A stretch of 64,000 nt of DNA from Clavelina lepadiformis (lineage: Eukaryota > Chordata > Ascidiacea > Aplousobranchia > Clavelinidae): assembly GCF_947623445.1 (NCBI RefSeq), contig NC_135246.1, forward strand, positions 15,669,856 to 15,733,855. The letters are read 5' to 3'. The notes under the pieces are model-generated. The model saw nothing but the letters and a program-made list of their open reading frames with translations. It had not been told where the DNA came from and made no database searches. A program made the position numbers and the translations under genes. Each line of letters opens with the position of its first letter. Within the stretch, counting starts at the first letter, position 1. Of this stretch, positions 40,835 to 54,072 are shown piece by piece.

Positions 40835-41153
40835 TTTTTTCGAGCGCTGGCCTCGCAATACATGCGGCTCAGGTTCCGTGTTTAATACCCTATGGTGCCA
40901 TAGTACCGTTGTAATGCAGCAGAATTTTGCAAAGTATTTACGATACTTGCTCCTGTTCAGTCACCCTGGTGGACTGCTCTAAATTCATGCAATACCATAA
41001 AAACAGAATTCAAAACTAAAAAATGTGTGGCAATCGGAATTTGCACAAAAGCAAGTTCGGTAACCGGGACTCAAGCGATGAAGAATCATCGCCGGGTGGA
41101 AGTCGTGCAAAGACTTTCCTCAGTCCGAGGATAAACATTATCATACCATAGTA
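40835..41153 (+). repeat. tRNA-derived SINE-like repeat
   Basis: A tRNA-like head (GCGCTGGCCTCGCAATAC, then GGTTCCGTGTTTAATACCC as the B-box region) starts near 40,842. The right part, 41,037-41,150, carries the shared core: TTTGCACAAAAGCAAGTTCG, GGTAACCGGGACTCAAGCG, GTGCAAAGACTTTCCTCAG and an ending at ATTATCATACC. Same family as 2,171-2,525 and 47,160-47,405. Confidence 0.6.
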
Positions 41154-41564
41154 GCCTACTTCGTCTTCAAATATATAGGCACGCACTCTTTCTGCTTTTG
41201 GTGTCTAGTGCAGAAGTGTACAACCACTTGGCATCTCAAATTGGTTAGCAGGGGTTAAGTATACATATGCATGACGGGTGGTTGTGCACTTGGCCCCTCA
41301 TTTTGGCCTAGTCCCATGTTTTAACAATTGATGTAAGCATTGGAGGAACATGGAAAATTGTTTTTTTACTTGTTTTGTAAACTGGCTTTATTAAATTGTT
41401 AAATTAAACACTTAAGTAAGTGAATTATGTATATATATATGTTTTTCATTATAAACCTACAATAGCCAAATTGGTAGCGTTCATTCTTAATTTCATTTTT
41501 GTGACATTGTGAACTGCAAGAAAAAACTTCAGCAAGCAGTCAGCAAGATACTGCATTAACCATT
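41154..41564. other. Upstream flank of NARS1
   Basis: Holds a repeat-like segment (41,205-41,305) also seen near 37,015, and the likely promoter and 5' UTR of NARS1. No TATA box placed convincingly. Confidence 0.4.
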
Positions 41565-44500
41565 ATGTCAAAACTTGATGTAGAAAGTCAGATAAAAGAT
41601 ATGTCAATAGGTAATATATATTTGGTTTTTATTTTTTTGCTAATGAATGTGAGGGTCTTCTTTACTTTTGCACTCCTATATCAGCATCTAGTATTTACAG
41701 ATTGTGGGAATTTATTAGAACTTCTTTTCTTACCATTACTTCATAATTCTTTTCCGTTCATGTCTTCCTGTAGGAGTGCATTAATAAAATAGACCGGGAC
41801 ATTTTTAAAATTTACTGTTTTACAACTTTAAATACTTGCAAGATTATAGCACTTAGTAATATTTATTGTTTCATTATTATTTTCATACTTAATAGTTTCT
41901 GAAATTGATATTATGATTTGGCCTACGTTTTTAGGCTATGCTTCAGACATGTAGCATGTACTGTACATCTTTTATTCTACAATACTTAATTATAGTAAAC
42001 AGCTGATGCAACTTTTCAGGAGAATTTTACACAAGTGACAAAACTGGCTGCGATAAATCAGGAGATGGCACATCGGAAAATCCATTTAAGACAATATTGC
42101 ATGCCATGTTAACCTTCGGAAAGGAACCGTTTCCTACAATATATGTTGACTCAAAATCAGATGATAAAGTAAGCCTTATGATTTTTTGCAGTGTAATCAG
42201 TTTAATGCCACCCTTTCACACTAGTTTACCGATGCCCATGATTACGGATGGTACAAAAATAAACTACCTGACAAGTCTGATTACAGTAACTCTTCAACTT
42301 ACGAATATCCGATTTACGAATATTCCTAGATACGAACGTTCAGTGTCTTGTTTAGGCCTAACCATTACGATACCGTGGGCACTGCATACAGTATTAAACG
42401 TCCAATCATTGAGATGAAGCTCAGTCATAATGCTTATTAGTGCATGAAAGATACTCTCATCCTGGCATGACCCTACTGGGTAGACAATGAGAACAATAAT
42501 GCGAGAGCGGAATATACGATGCATAAAATGCTGCTTGAGTTTGATGACTTTCCAAGTACATTTACGGCGATGTCTGCACTGTAATATTCTGGTGTAACTT
42601 CCAATTGTATGATTTCATACGAGCTCACACGGAGCGTGAATACACGACTGTTGGTTTAATTGGATGACCTTAGTCAGTAAGACAATCAGAAGGATGCCGG
42701 TACAACAAAAGATTTTAGGAACTTAATCTCCCAAGAAAACATGGATTAAATGCCTTCAAACTTAAGTCTTTCATCTCCAAAGCCTTCTTGAGACACTCCC
42801 TCCCACTCTGACCCCGACTCAAACGTTGATGGACCGCTGTAACTCCATAACATACTGTACTTGTATATTCATGTAAATACAATTCAACGATTAGAGACAA
42901 TTGCGTTTTGTTTTTTATTTTTGTGTCTTAAAATAACAAAACAGCTTAAGTAACATGTCATGGATGTGATGCACGAATGTTTGGTAGACATATATACAGG
43001 GTTGCCATCGGTCTGGACTCAAAAATAAGGACGAACAAGAAACAAAGGAAAAATACCAGCTTAAACAGTGCACAACAGGAGAAGGCAATCAATGTCCCAA
43101 AAATGAAAAACGAGATACTATTTGGATGTTCTCAATTTTTGTATCTCTTTGGTACAAAATGGTATACTAAAGGTGTCAAAATGCCCAAAATACGAACCTC
43201 TGCCCTAAGAATAAGGACGCATGTGAAAATAAGGACATTTCTTAGAAAAAAGGACAAAAATATTTTCTAAGACACAGACCTTCAAAATAAGGACAAATCT
43301 TAGAAATAAGGACGGTATGGCAACCCTGCATATATAGCACTGTACACCAACTAACAGTACTGTACCAATTTACAAACAATTCAACATACGAACGGCCGTT
43401 CGGAACGTAACTCGTTCGTAAGTTGAGGAGTTACTGTAGTTAAAATTGCTACTTCGCCGAGCCCCATGTACTCAGATTTGATGTCGCTGATCATGATATC
43501 ATTTATTGATACTACAATTTCGCAGCCAGTAGGCCTACTTGAATAAATTTGAGTCATAAAAATATATCAATACTTGACCGAGCACTCATATTTGACTTGT
43601 CCCATCTCCAACAATGAATTTACATAGTTTTTCTGCTGTATTTACAAAATAAACAGTCTAATATGTAAGATTTGAAGTATAACAATTTATTTATCAATGT
43701 TATTCAGAAATATGAACCAGCTGCCAAAGCTCAGTTGAAGAAGCAAACTAAGATATTTGCTGCTGAACAACGCAAAAATCAAGCTAGAAAGGTATGTGCT
43801 TAACCAAAATGTGTCAAGGGCTGTCGTTCTTCATTTAGATTGCTGTCACTTTTCAGCTAAAAGAAAAGGAAGATTTGGAAAGAAGGGAGAAAAACTTGGA
43901 AGAAGCCAAGAAAATTGTAATTTCAGAAGATCCAAGCCTCCCAAAAGCAAAATGTGTAGGCTCCCTTTTATGTTTGTGGTTTGTTATTGTGTACGTAAAG
44001 TTATTTTTAAACATTCATAAAGAATACTCTTAAATATCACTTTAGTTGCATTCGTATAAAACCAATATTAGCTAATTGCGTTTGTACTAACTACATACAA
44101 ACTGTTATCGTTATACAGATTAAAATTTGTCAAAGCTCTGAAAACCGGGATACTCGAGTAAAAGTTTCTGGATGGGTGCATCGTTTAAGAAGACAAGGTA
44201 TTAAACACTCACATGCCAATTCTTTTTAGCTAATTTGTATCTTAGTTAAAAATTTATTGTCTTACGCATCGCACATAAATGGTTAATTGGCACTTCAGGG
44301 AAGACATTGATGTTTGTTGTGCTGCGAGATGGAACCGGATACCTTCAGGCAGTTCTAGCTGACAAATTGTGCCAGACTTACAATGCTGTTATGCTTAGTA
44401 GTGAAAGCACAGTCACTTTATATGGAGTGATAACAAAAGTTCCAGAAGGCAAAGCAGCCCCCGGTGGTCATGAGCTCATCTGTGATTACTGGGAGTTGAT

Positions 44501-46737
44501 TGGTTTGGCTCCAGCAGGTGGAATTGACACTGTTCTCAATCAGGTTGCTATTGTTATAAATTTAGTGCTGTGCGATGTTTCAAAAAACTGTCATTGTGAT
44601 CCGTTGATCATTTATATTTTAGAATCGAAATGCTTTATCCACTGTGATTTGCATACGCTAACAAGATTTTTTAACATAAAACAGAGTTTTTAATCAAATG
44701 TATTTCTCAATAGCAAGCATCAGCATGATCAGCTTTAATATTTTTCTGAAGGAAGCCGATGTTGATATCATGTTGGACAACCGTCATCTTGTTATAAGAG
44801 GAGAACAGACTTCCAAGATCTTAAGAGTTCGTTCCTACCTGATGCAAGCATTTAGAGATCATTATTTTGAGCGTGGTTATTATGAGGTAAAAGTTGATCC
44901 GATTACATCTGAAGAGTTTGACACACAACAGTGGTGACATTGTAATGAATGGTCTAATTACTTTTTATAATGAAACAGACTCATAAGTTAAACGATTGAA
45001 GGAAGCTCAATGAGTTTTATTTGGTGCAATTACTTTTCAAATGAACTAATTACTGAAATATGCTCTCTGACACAGGTTACCCCGCCATGCCTTGTACAAA
45101 CACAATGCGAAGGTGGCTCAACTTTGTTTAAATTCGATTTCTTTGGTGAACAAGCATACCTGACCCAGTCATCACAACTTTACCTGGAGACCTGTCTTCC
45201 GGCCCTCGGCAATGTCTTTTGTCTTGCTGAATCATACAGAGCCGAGCAAAGCAGAACAAGAAGGCATTTAGCTGAGTTAGTATCAACTTAATGTCAAATT
45301 GGTGTGCTACATGTGACGATGGTGTGTGAATAAAGATTTTATTTTCTTAACTTTTAGGTACACCCATGTTGAGGCTGAATGTGCTTTCATAACATTTAAT
45401 GATTTATTGGATTATCTCGAGGATTTAATTTGTGATGTTGTTGATAAAGTTATGAAATCTCCCGCTGGACAGCTCATTAAGGATCTTAACCCGGTTTGTG
45501 ACCCTTTCTACTTAATTTCTTCTTTGTTATTATTGGTTGCAATTAAGATCACTATCTTTATTCATAGGAATTTACTCCACCAAAAAGACCATTTCGTCGA
45601 ATGGATTACGCTGAGGCTATCACCTACTTAAAAGAGCATAATATCAAGAAAGAAGACGGTAATCAATCCTATTTAATGTAATTTTAAACGGTAAATTACA
45701 GTAAGCCCCAAACACTGTAATTTTAGCAAAGGTAAAAAGTCAAACATTGCCATATGTTGTTTTAAGTGCTATCGTAATAAATAGTAATTAATTTGTTGAT
45801 TGCAACAGGAACATATTATGAGTTTGGTGAAGACATTCCAGAAATGCCAGAGAGGAAAATGACAGATCAGATAAATGAACCCATTTTACTTTGTCGCTTT
45901 CCCGCCGATATCAAATCCTTCTATATGCAGAGATGTCCTGAAGACAGAAGGCTTACGGAATCAGTAAGATGCAATCAGACGTTTTTGGTTAATGTTACTT
46001 CGGGCACTTAAATATTTGCAAAACTTAAAGGTAGTGCATCTTGCTTTACTGTACAGTGGGCATTCATAATCACTGTTATAAAGGTCGACGTTCTCATGCC
46101 AAACGTTGGTGAGATCGTTGGGGGTTCGATGAGGATGGACGACCATGAAGAGCTCATGGCAGCTTACAAGAAAGAAGGCGTCGACGCTTCTCTTTACTAC
46201 TGGTATACTGATCAGGTGAAGTCTATTATCTAAATGTTTGGCAATGAAGACGTAAAGAATAAAGATACTCCAATAAAACGGGAATGAAAACGTTGACAAA
46301 AGGCATAGGTAATCGTATCGTGTATTTTTCGCGTTGAATGCGGGTAGCAAAAAGTATGGTGCTAAATTCGTTGTAGCCTGGTCAAACAAGAAATACACTC
46401 ATAAACAATCGATGAACGAGAAGCGATAAAGCCCATAGGGCTTAAAGCGCTGTTGCTATAATGATGGAAGGTCAGCACAGCCACCAAACTCAAACGTTCC
46501 TCAGAGACTTTCTTTATAATACTGCCATATAAGATGCACAATACTAACCTTCTAATTAATTGATTACTTATCAATCAATTCATTTACTAATTTTATTTAC
46601 TGCAGAGAAAATTCGGAACTTGTCCGCACGGAGGTTACGGCTTGGGACTGGAGCGTCTGTTAACCTGGCTATGTAACCGTTATCACATTAGGGACGTTTG
46701 CCTTTATCCAAGATTCGTTGAAAGATGCAGGCCTTGA
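41565..46737 (+). CDS. NARS1: Cytosolic asparaginyl-tRNA synthetase
   Basis: Attaches asparagine to tRNA-Asn in the cytosol (class IIb synthetase). Thirteen exons: 41565-41610, 42020-42168, 43708-43791, 43857-43955, 44119-44197, 44299-44543, 44752-44886, 45076-45275, 45358-45493, 45568-45658, 45809-45963, 46084-46215 and 46606-46737, giving 560 residues against about 548 in human. Residues 1-125 hold the UNE-N domain ([23 protein letters not shown]) and a charged helix. The OB-fold anticodon domain follows ([30 protein letters not shown]). The core has [18 protein letters not shown], motif 2 [20 protein letters not shown], the ATP segment [12 protein letters not shown] and motif 3 [14 protein letters not shown]. 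All key residues are present. The start [14 protein letters not shown] is the only ATG that fits. It is the likely parent or sister of the AsnRS-like copies upstream. Confidence 0.97.
42284..43436. mobile_element. Tc1/mariner-type MITE in NARS1 intron 2
   Basis: The ends are CAGTAACTCTTCAACTTACG and the inverted CGTAAGTTGAGGAGTTACTG, flanked by TA on each side (42,282-42,283 and 43,437-43,438). A second inverted block (ACGAATATCC against a matching stretch near 43,390) lies inside. It fills most of intron 2 and is itself interrupted by a hAT MITE at 42,997-43,328. Non-coding. Confidence 0.8.
42997..43328 (+). mobile_element. Nested hAT-type MITE, CAGGGTTGCCAT family
   Basis: The ends are CAGGGTTGCCAT and ATGGCAACCCTG, with a perfect 8-bp duplication CATATATA (42,989-42,996 and 43,329-43,336). 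Same family as 11,889-12,218, in opposite orientation. It lies inside the older TA-flanked element, so the order of insertion is clear. Confidence 0.9.
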
Positions 46738-46828
46738 ATATGTTTGTGCAATTGAGCGTTAGGTTATTGTAGGCGATTTGTGTGTTGGTGTCGCAGTAAT
46801 ACTACCATATGCATGCCTAATTTCATGG

Positions 46829-46834
46829 AATAAA
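46829..46834 (+). promoter_or_regulatory. Polyadenylation signal of NARS1
   Basis: AATAAA about 90 bases after the NARS1 stop codon, the first such hexamer in the 3' flank. Confidence 0.7.
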
Positions 46835-47159
46835 ATATCGTGGTTAACTGATTGTGCGAATATATCTGTTTTACAACAATCTTGTTTTTTTCCAGTTTGG
46901 TCGCTTTATATCGACCATGGGTTGATATAATTTTCGTTTTTCCCTATATTATTTGTCAAGCATCAAATGGTCGATAAAATGCGGAAATTCCAAAGAAAAG
47001 TGAGGTCACAAGGATATGTTTGATACGTTCGGGTTGCCATTTCCTTAAAGAAGCGAAGAAGTAGACCTACAATGGCTAGGTTGCCTTAAGCAATGGTCAG
47101 ATCAGGTAAACTTGTATGAACAACTATCCAGTTTTGTCTGCGATACTTCGTCTGAAGCC
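46835..47159. other. Intergenic DNA
   Basis: No gene or repeat recognised between the end of NARS1 and the next SINE. Confidence 0.45.
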
Positions 47160-47405
47160 GTCTTGGAGGGATTAGAGCGCTGAGTTAAGAGGGTAAGAGT
47201 GATGCTTGCCTTTGGGGAACAGTTTCAAAATCGGACAATAGGCCTACACTATATACTGTAAATAAAACAGGTATGCGTCTACCGGAACTTGCACAAAGAC
47301 AAGCTTTTCACGTATAGCCTACTGGGATTCGAGCGATGAAGAATCGTCACCAAATTTAAGTTGTGTAATAACTTTCCTCAGTCCGAGTAAAAACATTATC
47401 ATACC
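47160..47405 (+). repeat. SINE-like repeat with the shared core
   Basis: The core at 47,283-47,405 reads GGAACTTGCACAAAGACAAG, a degraded GGTAACC block, TTCGAGCGATGAAGAATCG, AACTTTCCTCAGTCCGAG and an end at ATTATCATACC. A possible tRNA-like head (TTAGAGCGCTGAGTTAAGAG) precedes it near 47,172. It is more decayed than the copy at 41.0 kb. Confidence 0.5.
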
Positions 47406-47977
47406 GTAAAGGCGGAAAGGCGGTTTAAGTTCAGTATTGATGGGTTGTGAGTTCATGCCTATTAACTCCAACCCTCTGACCTCGTTTGCAACGATAAAAA
47501 TACAGTTAAACCATGATTTTAATACTTCTATTATTTTGCAGTTTACTGTCTTATCATAGCTCACTTTTCGTTATGATGCTGTCACCCCACCCTAGTTGAC
47601 AACATTCTGGTCTACTCTTAGTTATACCTTCTTGCTGTATCGTTTGGTGAGAAGCACTCAACTTGTCACGTATAAGTTCACCACCGCTTTGACTTGCAGT
47701 GGCATTAGACAGTCAAAGTTTAATCAACTAACATCCGTATTGTAATTAATTTCGAAACCTATTGTACAAGCAGTTTTTCTCGTAGTAAATCAGGAAAGTT
47801 GGGCGAAAACATAATAAAAAAAGATTATAGCCTACATTTTTGAAATAGCTGTAAAAATGATGAGTATAAAAGTGGCAAATAGAAGAGGGAAAACTTGTAA
47901 TCACGGAAAAATAACAAAAATATCCGATGACAAATCAGCATACAGTTTACCTGATAACAGGGCAGGTGTGTTTTCAG
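47406..47977. other. Intergenic DNA
   Basis: No gene recognised. Confidence 0.45.
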
Positions 47978-48248
47978 CAGTGCTGTAACCAAGTTATTTT
48001 TTTAAGATTCGAGCCAAGTCAATTCATTTGAGAAGTTGATTTAAGTCAAGTCGAGTCAAATTACTAATTGGATCAAGTCGAGTTAAAATATAACGCAAGT
48101 CAAATCAAGCCATGTCATTGGCTATCCCTTAAACCGATCGTTCGCAACGAAATCAAATGTTTGTATTTCAGTTGGTCAATAAATTAATAACTAAGATTTA
48201 ATTACTTGCGTCAAGTTACTTTCCGAGGCTCGAGTCATTACAACACTG
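47978..48248. mobile_element. hAT-type MITE, 271 bp
   Basis: The ends are CAGTGCTGTAACC and the inverted counterpart CATTACAACACTG, with a perfect 8-bp duplication GTTTTCAG (47,970-47,977 and 48,249-48,256). The interior is made of degenerate CAAGTCGAGTCAA words. Non-coding. Confidence 0.88.
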
Positions 48249-48467
48249 GTTTTCAGTGTCAATTACAGATAACTGTCATTACATTACAATTACAGTCAAT
48301 TACATGCATCACCAGTACATATGTTACCGTACAAGGTACAACACATACGTTTTTACTATATAAGTATGCTGATGTCCCTCTAATGCCATACTAATAACAT
48401 GTTTATAAATTTGTAAAAAAATCATGGCTACCTATAATTGCGCTGTTTTTTGTATTTTACGCAATTT

Positions 48468-51400
48468 TCATATTCTCGACTCGTTTGGGCGCGGCATACT
48501 GCGCACATTATTCTTCAATTTTTGTTTTTCTGTATAATTAATTGTGCCCCAAATGGCCAGTAAAATAGCTACTACTACCGATAACGACATCCCACCAATA
48601 AGAAAAAGTGATGTTACACCGTATTTTTTGTAATCGTTAGAGATTGGAAGTTTGCCCGGTCGAAAGAACGTCGACGTATGCACTTTAGACACTTCTAAAG
48701 TGACATTTTTCCAATCTTTACCAGCTTCGTTTGTTGCAACACAAGTATAAATGCCACTATGGCTTGCAGTGGCGTTGGATATGAACAAAGTGACTTCGCC
48801 ACTTGAAGGCGGGCTGTTAATAAGCGTTTGTTGACCTGCGATAGAACGTTGATGAAAATTCATTAACTACAGTAAAATCACCGGTAAGGCTTTAATTAGT
48901 TACTGTAAAGCCCAGTTATATCTACGTAGCCTAATGTAAAGTAAATAGTCTCCCAACAAGAAAAAATTGTGTACGAATAAATGGCCATATTCTAACAAAT
49001 TTTCCAACTCACCCAAAGGTGTATGCCATGTGATGATGGGCTGGGGAGTCCCCGTTGCCACGCAAGGAAGCTTTACGTTAGATCCAAGAGGTATTATTGT
49101 TTCAGTTACCATCGAAGATTTAATTGCCGGCGCCAAACATTTAGGTAGGGATAGAAATAGCAACGTGTCAAATTTCATGCCCTAAAATAAACAATTAAAG
49201 TCAATAAACTATACATAAACAACCGTATAACCTATGCCACGCTGACTGATGAACCTGATTTGACAAAAAATTTGTACCCCATTAAGCTAAAGCATTTAAC
49301 AACGGTGGATATCGAGGGCTACTTGTAGCTTATCTTACTTGTAGCTCGGGCGGAGTGTTGCAACTAGAAACCGGTTTAAAGTGAGTTTCAATCATAATCC
49401 ATTTGATTCGACAATCACAAGTCCACATGTTACGGTCCAGAAACATCGTGCCCAGATTACTCAAATTTGCGGGAAATGCATCGCGCCTCAGTGTTACTAA
49501 TCTAAAAAGATGCATAGTTTGCTTTAAAGCAATCAATGTACTTCCATGAACAAGGAAAAATTTCAATGCACAGTCCAACGTAATTATGGTCAATACAACT
49601 TTTCTCAAAATCACAAAAATATTGAGCAGAGAGTTCTCATCTTGAGTTAATAATACCTGTTATTCGTCAAATCCAAAGTTTTTAGATTTTGTAAAGAGCG
49701 AAACGACGTTGACATGATGACGTGTAACTTGTTTTGCCTTAGAATGAGTCTTTCTAAATTTACTAAGCCCGAAAAATCGTTTGAACGAATCATCTTTGAA
49801 CAAAGATATTTAATGATACATGATAGGCCTAGTATTTGCAAAAATAGACTACAACAACAGACCTATAAGTAGCATTCAAGAAGTACACATTGAGCGGTGA
49901 GCACATTTATCTAACTTATATCCTCGTACTTCGAAATACCTCGATTGGGTTTATCGACAGATTTAAAGTCTTTAGTGATACCAGTCGTTGCAGAGCTTTC
50001 GGTATTCGGGTTAAATTACAATCGTACAAAGTTAGGTGACGTAGCGTAGCCAGTCCGACGAATGAATCGTTCCCGACCTTGGACAGGCGTCGCATGTTAC
50101 TGAAGTGCAATGACGTCAGCATTCTATTTTCCCTGTAAATAGAAATTGATTTTATAGCTGATGTCTATAGTAGCCTGCATTATTTAAGGTATTAAGCGTT
50201 TGAGACTTTTGCAAACCTGAAAAGATGATCAGGGATTTCACGAATATAATTCATCTTTGAGGCTTCGAATGACTGCAGACTGATGAGAGGGCGAAACGGT
50301 GGAACAGGAAAACATCTCATCTTGCATCCGGAGAGCTTTAAAATCCTCAACTTTGACAGCCCATCAAAAGCACTAAAATTGTTTTTGGTCTCAGTAGAAT
50401 TATTGTTAAAACAAAAATATTAGAGGTAAAGACATGATAAATATTATCAATCATTGTTGTTTTAGGGTGTTCTGTTCAATGAGTGTAAATAACGTATGAC
50501 GTAGCCTATATAAGGGTTTGGAATTACTTAGTCTTAAAGGGTCACTGCACTTACCAATCTGATAAAAATCCAATTGGATTGTCACGTAGATCCAAAATTT
50601 GCAAAGATTTCGCCGCGGCAAAGCTGCCATCAATAAGCGCTATGATCTTATTCTTGGTCAAATCGATTTCTTTCAGAGTGGGTAAGTTACCACTGAAAGT
50701 ATCTGGCTTCAACACTCGTATCCGATTTGAACTCAAGTTGATAGAACGTAATCTTTGGAAATCTCTTTAAAAGCCAGTAATTAGTTATACGTGACCAGTT
50801 TTATTCAAGTTAAAACTATACTCTTTGATCTTTTACAGTTGAAGTGATTACATTTCCACCGGCAGGGTGTAGTCTGTAGTAGTCTACTATAATGTTGGAG
50901 ATAGGGATTTCAAGGACAAAAAAGATTTGTCAGACGCTAACTCCAGTCAATAAAGGTGAAATGCAGTAATAAGATAGATCACAGTGGAAAATTTCGGTTT
51001 AAATTTTTCACTTCTATAGGTTGAGTTAATGTTTTACCTGCAAAGTTTTTTTCCGATATAATAGACATTTATAATTTTGGCTTTGGTAAGAAACACCTTT
51101 GTTATTATTTACAAGAAAATCATGTATAAGTTATAAGAAAATTCTTGCTGTGAATTGAATAAATTTTGCAAAATTTTACCTGAAAGTATCGGTTTCAAGA
51201 CCGGTGATAAGATCTTGCGAAAGATTGAGGTTTTCTAATAATTTAAATCTCGCCAGATGCAACGGACTTAACGTCACTCTCGTGTTAGAGGAGCCCCTTC
51301 TTAAAGTCAGTGCTCTGACGTGTTTCGGAATCAATGCGGGCAACAACATTTCATCCAAAGACAGCTCGAACCTTGAGCAAGTGACCGTTTTACTTCTATC

Positions 51401-51580
51401 GTTGCAGCTGCAATAATTCCTGCCCTTTAATAAGCAGCTTCCCTCTGCTAAGTCCTTGCTTGCTGATAAAATCCACCATGCTTTTACCGCAACTATTACA
51501 CAATACCGACAATAGTTCATTACGGCTTGGATAAGCATAACCTCCAGTCCTATATCGTATAAACGTATACATGGATTCAT
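48468..51580 (-). CDS. LINGO-like LRR-Ig transmembrane protein
   Basis: Eight exons: 51580-51180, 50764-50555, 50372-50217, 50132-49940, 49793-49657, 49501-49339, 49181-49013 and 48835-48468, about 598 residues. A hydrophobic leader (MNYCRYCVIVAVKAWWILSA, after an in-frame upstream Met) precedes a cysteine-rich LRR cap (CLLKGRNYCSC). About twelve leucine-rich repeats follow, for example INLSSNRIRVLKPDTF and LDLTNNRLVTLRRDAF, then a C-terminal cap (MWTCDCRIKWI, SSCNTPP) and one I-set Ig domain (VKLPCVATG, SGIYTCVATNEAG). One membrane helix (SLSVVVAILLAIW) and a tail of about 30 residues end it. Repeat number, single Ig, length and short tail match LINGO-type neuronal adhesion proteins best. 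LRIG, LRRN and AMIGO fit less well. The first Met could be 51,580 or a later one; no in-frame ATG exists upstream before a stop. Confidence 0.85.
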
Positions 51581-53122
51581 GGAAATGAAGACAAAGAGGA
51601 AACGTATACGGCTGATCTTTTTGTCAGCGCCGCACGCAGTTTCACTGTTATTAATTATTTAAATTTTATTTATTTAATTAATTTATTTAAAAATATTGTC
51701 AAACAGATTACTTTGCTGATCTTATGATATTTTCTTAAGTTCATTGTTTTTAACGTGACAACGGACAAGCCAATAATGAATGTGGGTGACGCTGAAATTG
51801 GTAATCAGAGTTTCCAGACAATCACTAACAAATGTTAATGTGAGGGGACAAGTCCAAAACAAGTGGTCCTTAAATTAAATAGCAGTTGTCAGTTAATATA
51901 CTAGTGAAAGGATTTGTACTAATATGTAGTGGATAAGCAGTTATTGCCATTAAATAGTGGCAAAAAACGTAAATTCATCGCTTAATTATGACGAAGATGG
52001 CGGTTCTTAATACGTCGCAATAAAAAATAAAAAAATAGGGATGACTCAGATATTTCGATCAAGTATGAATATAATGTTACCAGCAGTGACAGACAAGTAA
52101 AGAGTATTATGTATAATTATACTGTACTTAAGTGTACAACAGGAACATTTTGCGTTAAATAAGCTTAAATTAGCTTACCGTTGGTTTATTTGTACAGTAC
52201 TACATTATACTAGTTAAAGTAATTAAAGTAATTACTAGTTAAAGTAATTGCTAACCCACAGCACAGCTCAGTGTTGGCTGTTGGCTTTAGCCTAGTCCGG
52301 TACCGGTAACCGTGGTAAAAACAAGAATGCTTTACCAGTTTATTTGCTGTCACCTGTGACATTCCTATGCTGAAAATAAATAACCTGCTACTAATCATCT
52401 ACCTATGGAGACGTATTCCATCCAAAATGCGTTAGCTAGCTTACCATACCTAGTATATACCTCACTCGTATTGTTTTTACTTTGTGACGTCATAATCACT
52501 GGTGTGTGTCCTAATACCAGGTCAAATTTGCAAAACAATTTTGGTAATAACTGCTTAACAACCACCATACATTGTTAAAAATCCTTTCACCAGTATGTTT
52601 ACTGACAACAGCTCTTTAATTTAAAGCCAAAGTGTTTATGAACTTGCCCCTCACTTACAACAGGAGTTTCTCTTTGAGCAACAAGAAGTTCTCTTACGGT
52701 TTTTTGCTTCGAACTAACTTTTAACTAGGTTGCTATTTTGGAAAAAGCTCAGTTTAATATAACAGATAGTTTATCTGTTACTCAACAAAAAAAACATTAG
52801 CAAACAATAACTCTTAAGAGTAGCCTACATGTAACTTAAACTTTCGTTGTTATTTTAGATAAAACTCAGCATAATATAACACAATATTTATTCAATCTTT
52901 TACTCAAACCAATAAAATACTGTATTATAAAACAATTCACTCCTAAAGGTACATGAGACTTAAACTTCCGTTTGTACCAAATTTTAATAAAAAATATCTA
53001 AAATTGTGTCTGACATGATAACAATCACATTACTTTTTAATTATAACGTCATAACGTTCATTTGGTGTAGCATTTCCAGTTGAATATTGAATTCAAAACT
53101 GTATTCCATTGTCTGCATAGCC
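51581..53122. other. Intergenic DNA upstream of the LRR-Ig gene
   Basis: AT-rich, no gene recognised. Short local repeats such as TAGTTAAAGTAATT occur at 52,210-52,250. Confidence 0.45.
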
Positions 53123-53488
53123 CAGTGGTTCTCAAACTGCGCGTCGCGACGCCCTGGTGCGTAATTTTAATTTTCCAAGAGCGTCACACAATAATTCTGT
53201 TTCGTAGTTAACGTTTTATCAGCTCATAACAATATATAATTTCGTCGCACAATAATTTAGTATCTCCTGGCACATGAATTCGAATTCTCCCAAGATTCGA
53301 TAAAATTTGCGAAAGCAAGCAAGCTCAAACATTAGATTAAATGACATTTTTTTATATTTCTATTTTTGTTGTATCAATAATTACAACTTTGATAATACGC
53401 GTCTTTATTAGATTCTTACCGCTTGTGCGTCGCGAGTCCAGCAAACTTTTCCAAAGGCGTCGCAACGAAAAAAGTTTGAGTATCACTG
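53123..53488. mobile_element. Probable hAT-type MITE, 366 bp
   Basis: Left end CAGTGGTTCTCAAACTGCG, right end inverted (AAAGTTTGAGTATCACTG). Words such as GCGTCGCGACG recur near both ends. The flanking 8-mers do not match well, so the copy is old or its edges are shifted. Confidence 0.6.
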
Positions 53489-54072
53489 TATTACCCATTG
53501 GGATCCTTGGAGTGTTGATGATAAAAAAACTCTCTATTTCTTTTATTTCAAGTAATCTAAAAATCAAATCAAAGTAATCCAACGTCGCAAGACAGATTTT
53601 TACGTAGACCTGTCGCCATTCTACTTTTTCGTATTGAATTTTCATTGATTGCAATGGAATACAACGATACATCATTAAAAAGAAAGGTGAGGATAAAATA
53701 TTTAATTCGTTTTCTGTAGAACAAGGGTTATTCATCAATTTTCAAGTATAATTAAAAAGGAGATTAATACGGGTTTATAATGACCAAATCAGCATTTCGT
53801 TCTCTCTATCAGCCTTTTCAGTGAGTAGAATGAATTCCTATCCGATATCAATTTTATCTGCCAGTCTACGCCCAGACGGCTGTCGATTCCTGACTTTTTC
53901 TGCGTCCGCCACAATTTATAACTTATATAACTTCACCTTATGCAGTAGTTTGTAATCATCTTGCCAGGAACTTATAGCCTGTCCTATTTGCTGTTCTTAA
54001 TCCACACACTGCGTCCATTTCTTGGATAACTGAAAAGAAAATTTCTTTCCGATAATGAAACTGAACAAGATA
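53489..54072. other. Intergenic DNA left of the retrotransposon
   Basis: No gene recognised. Confidence 0.45.
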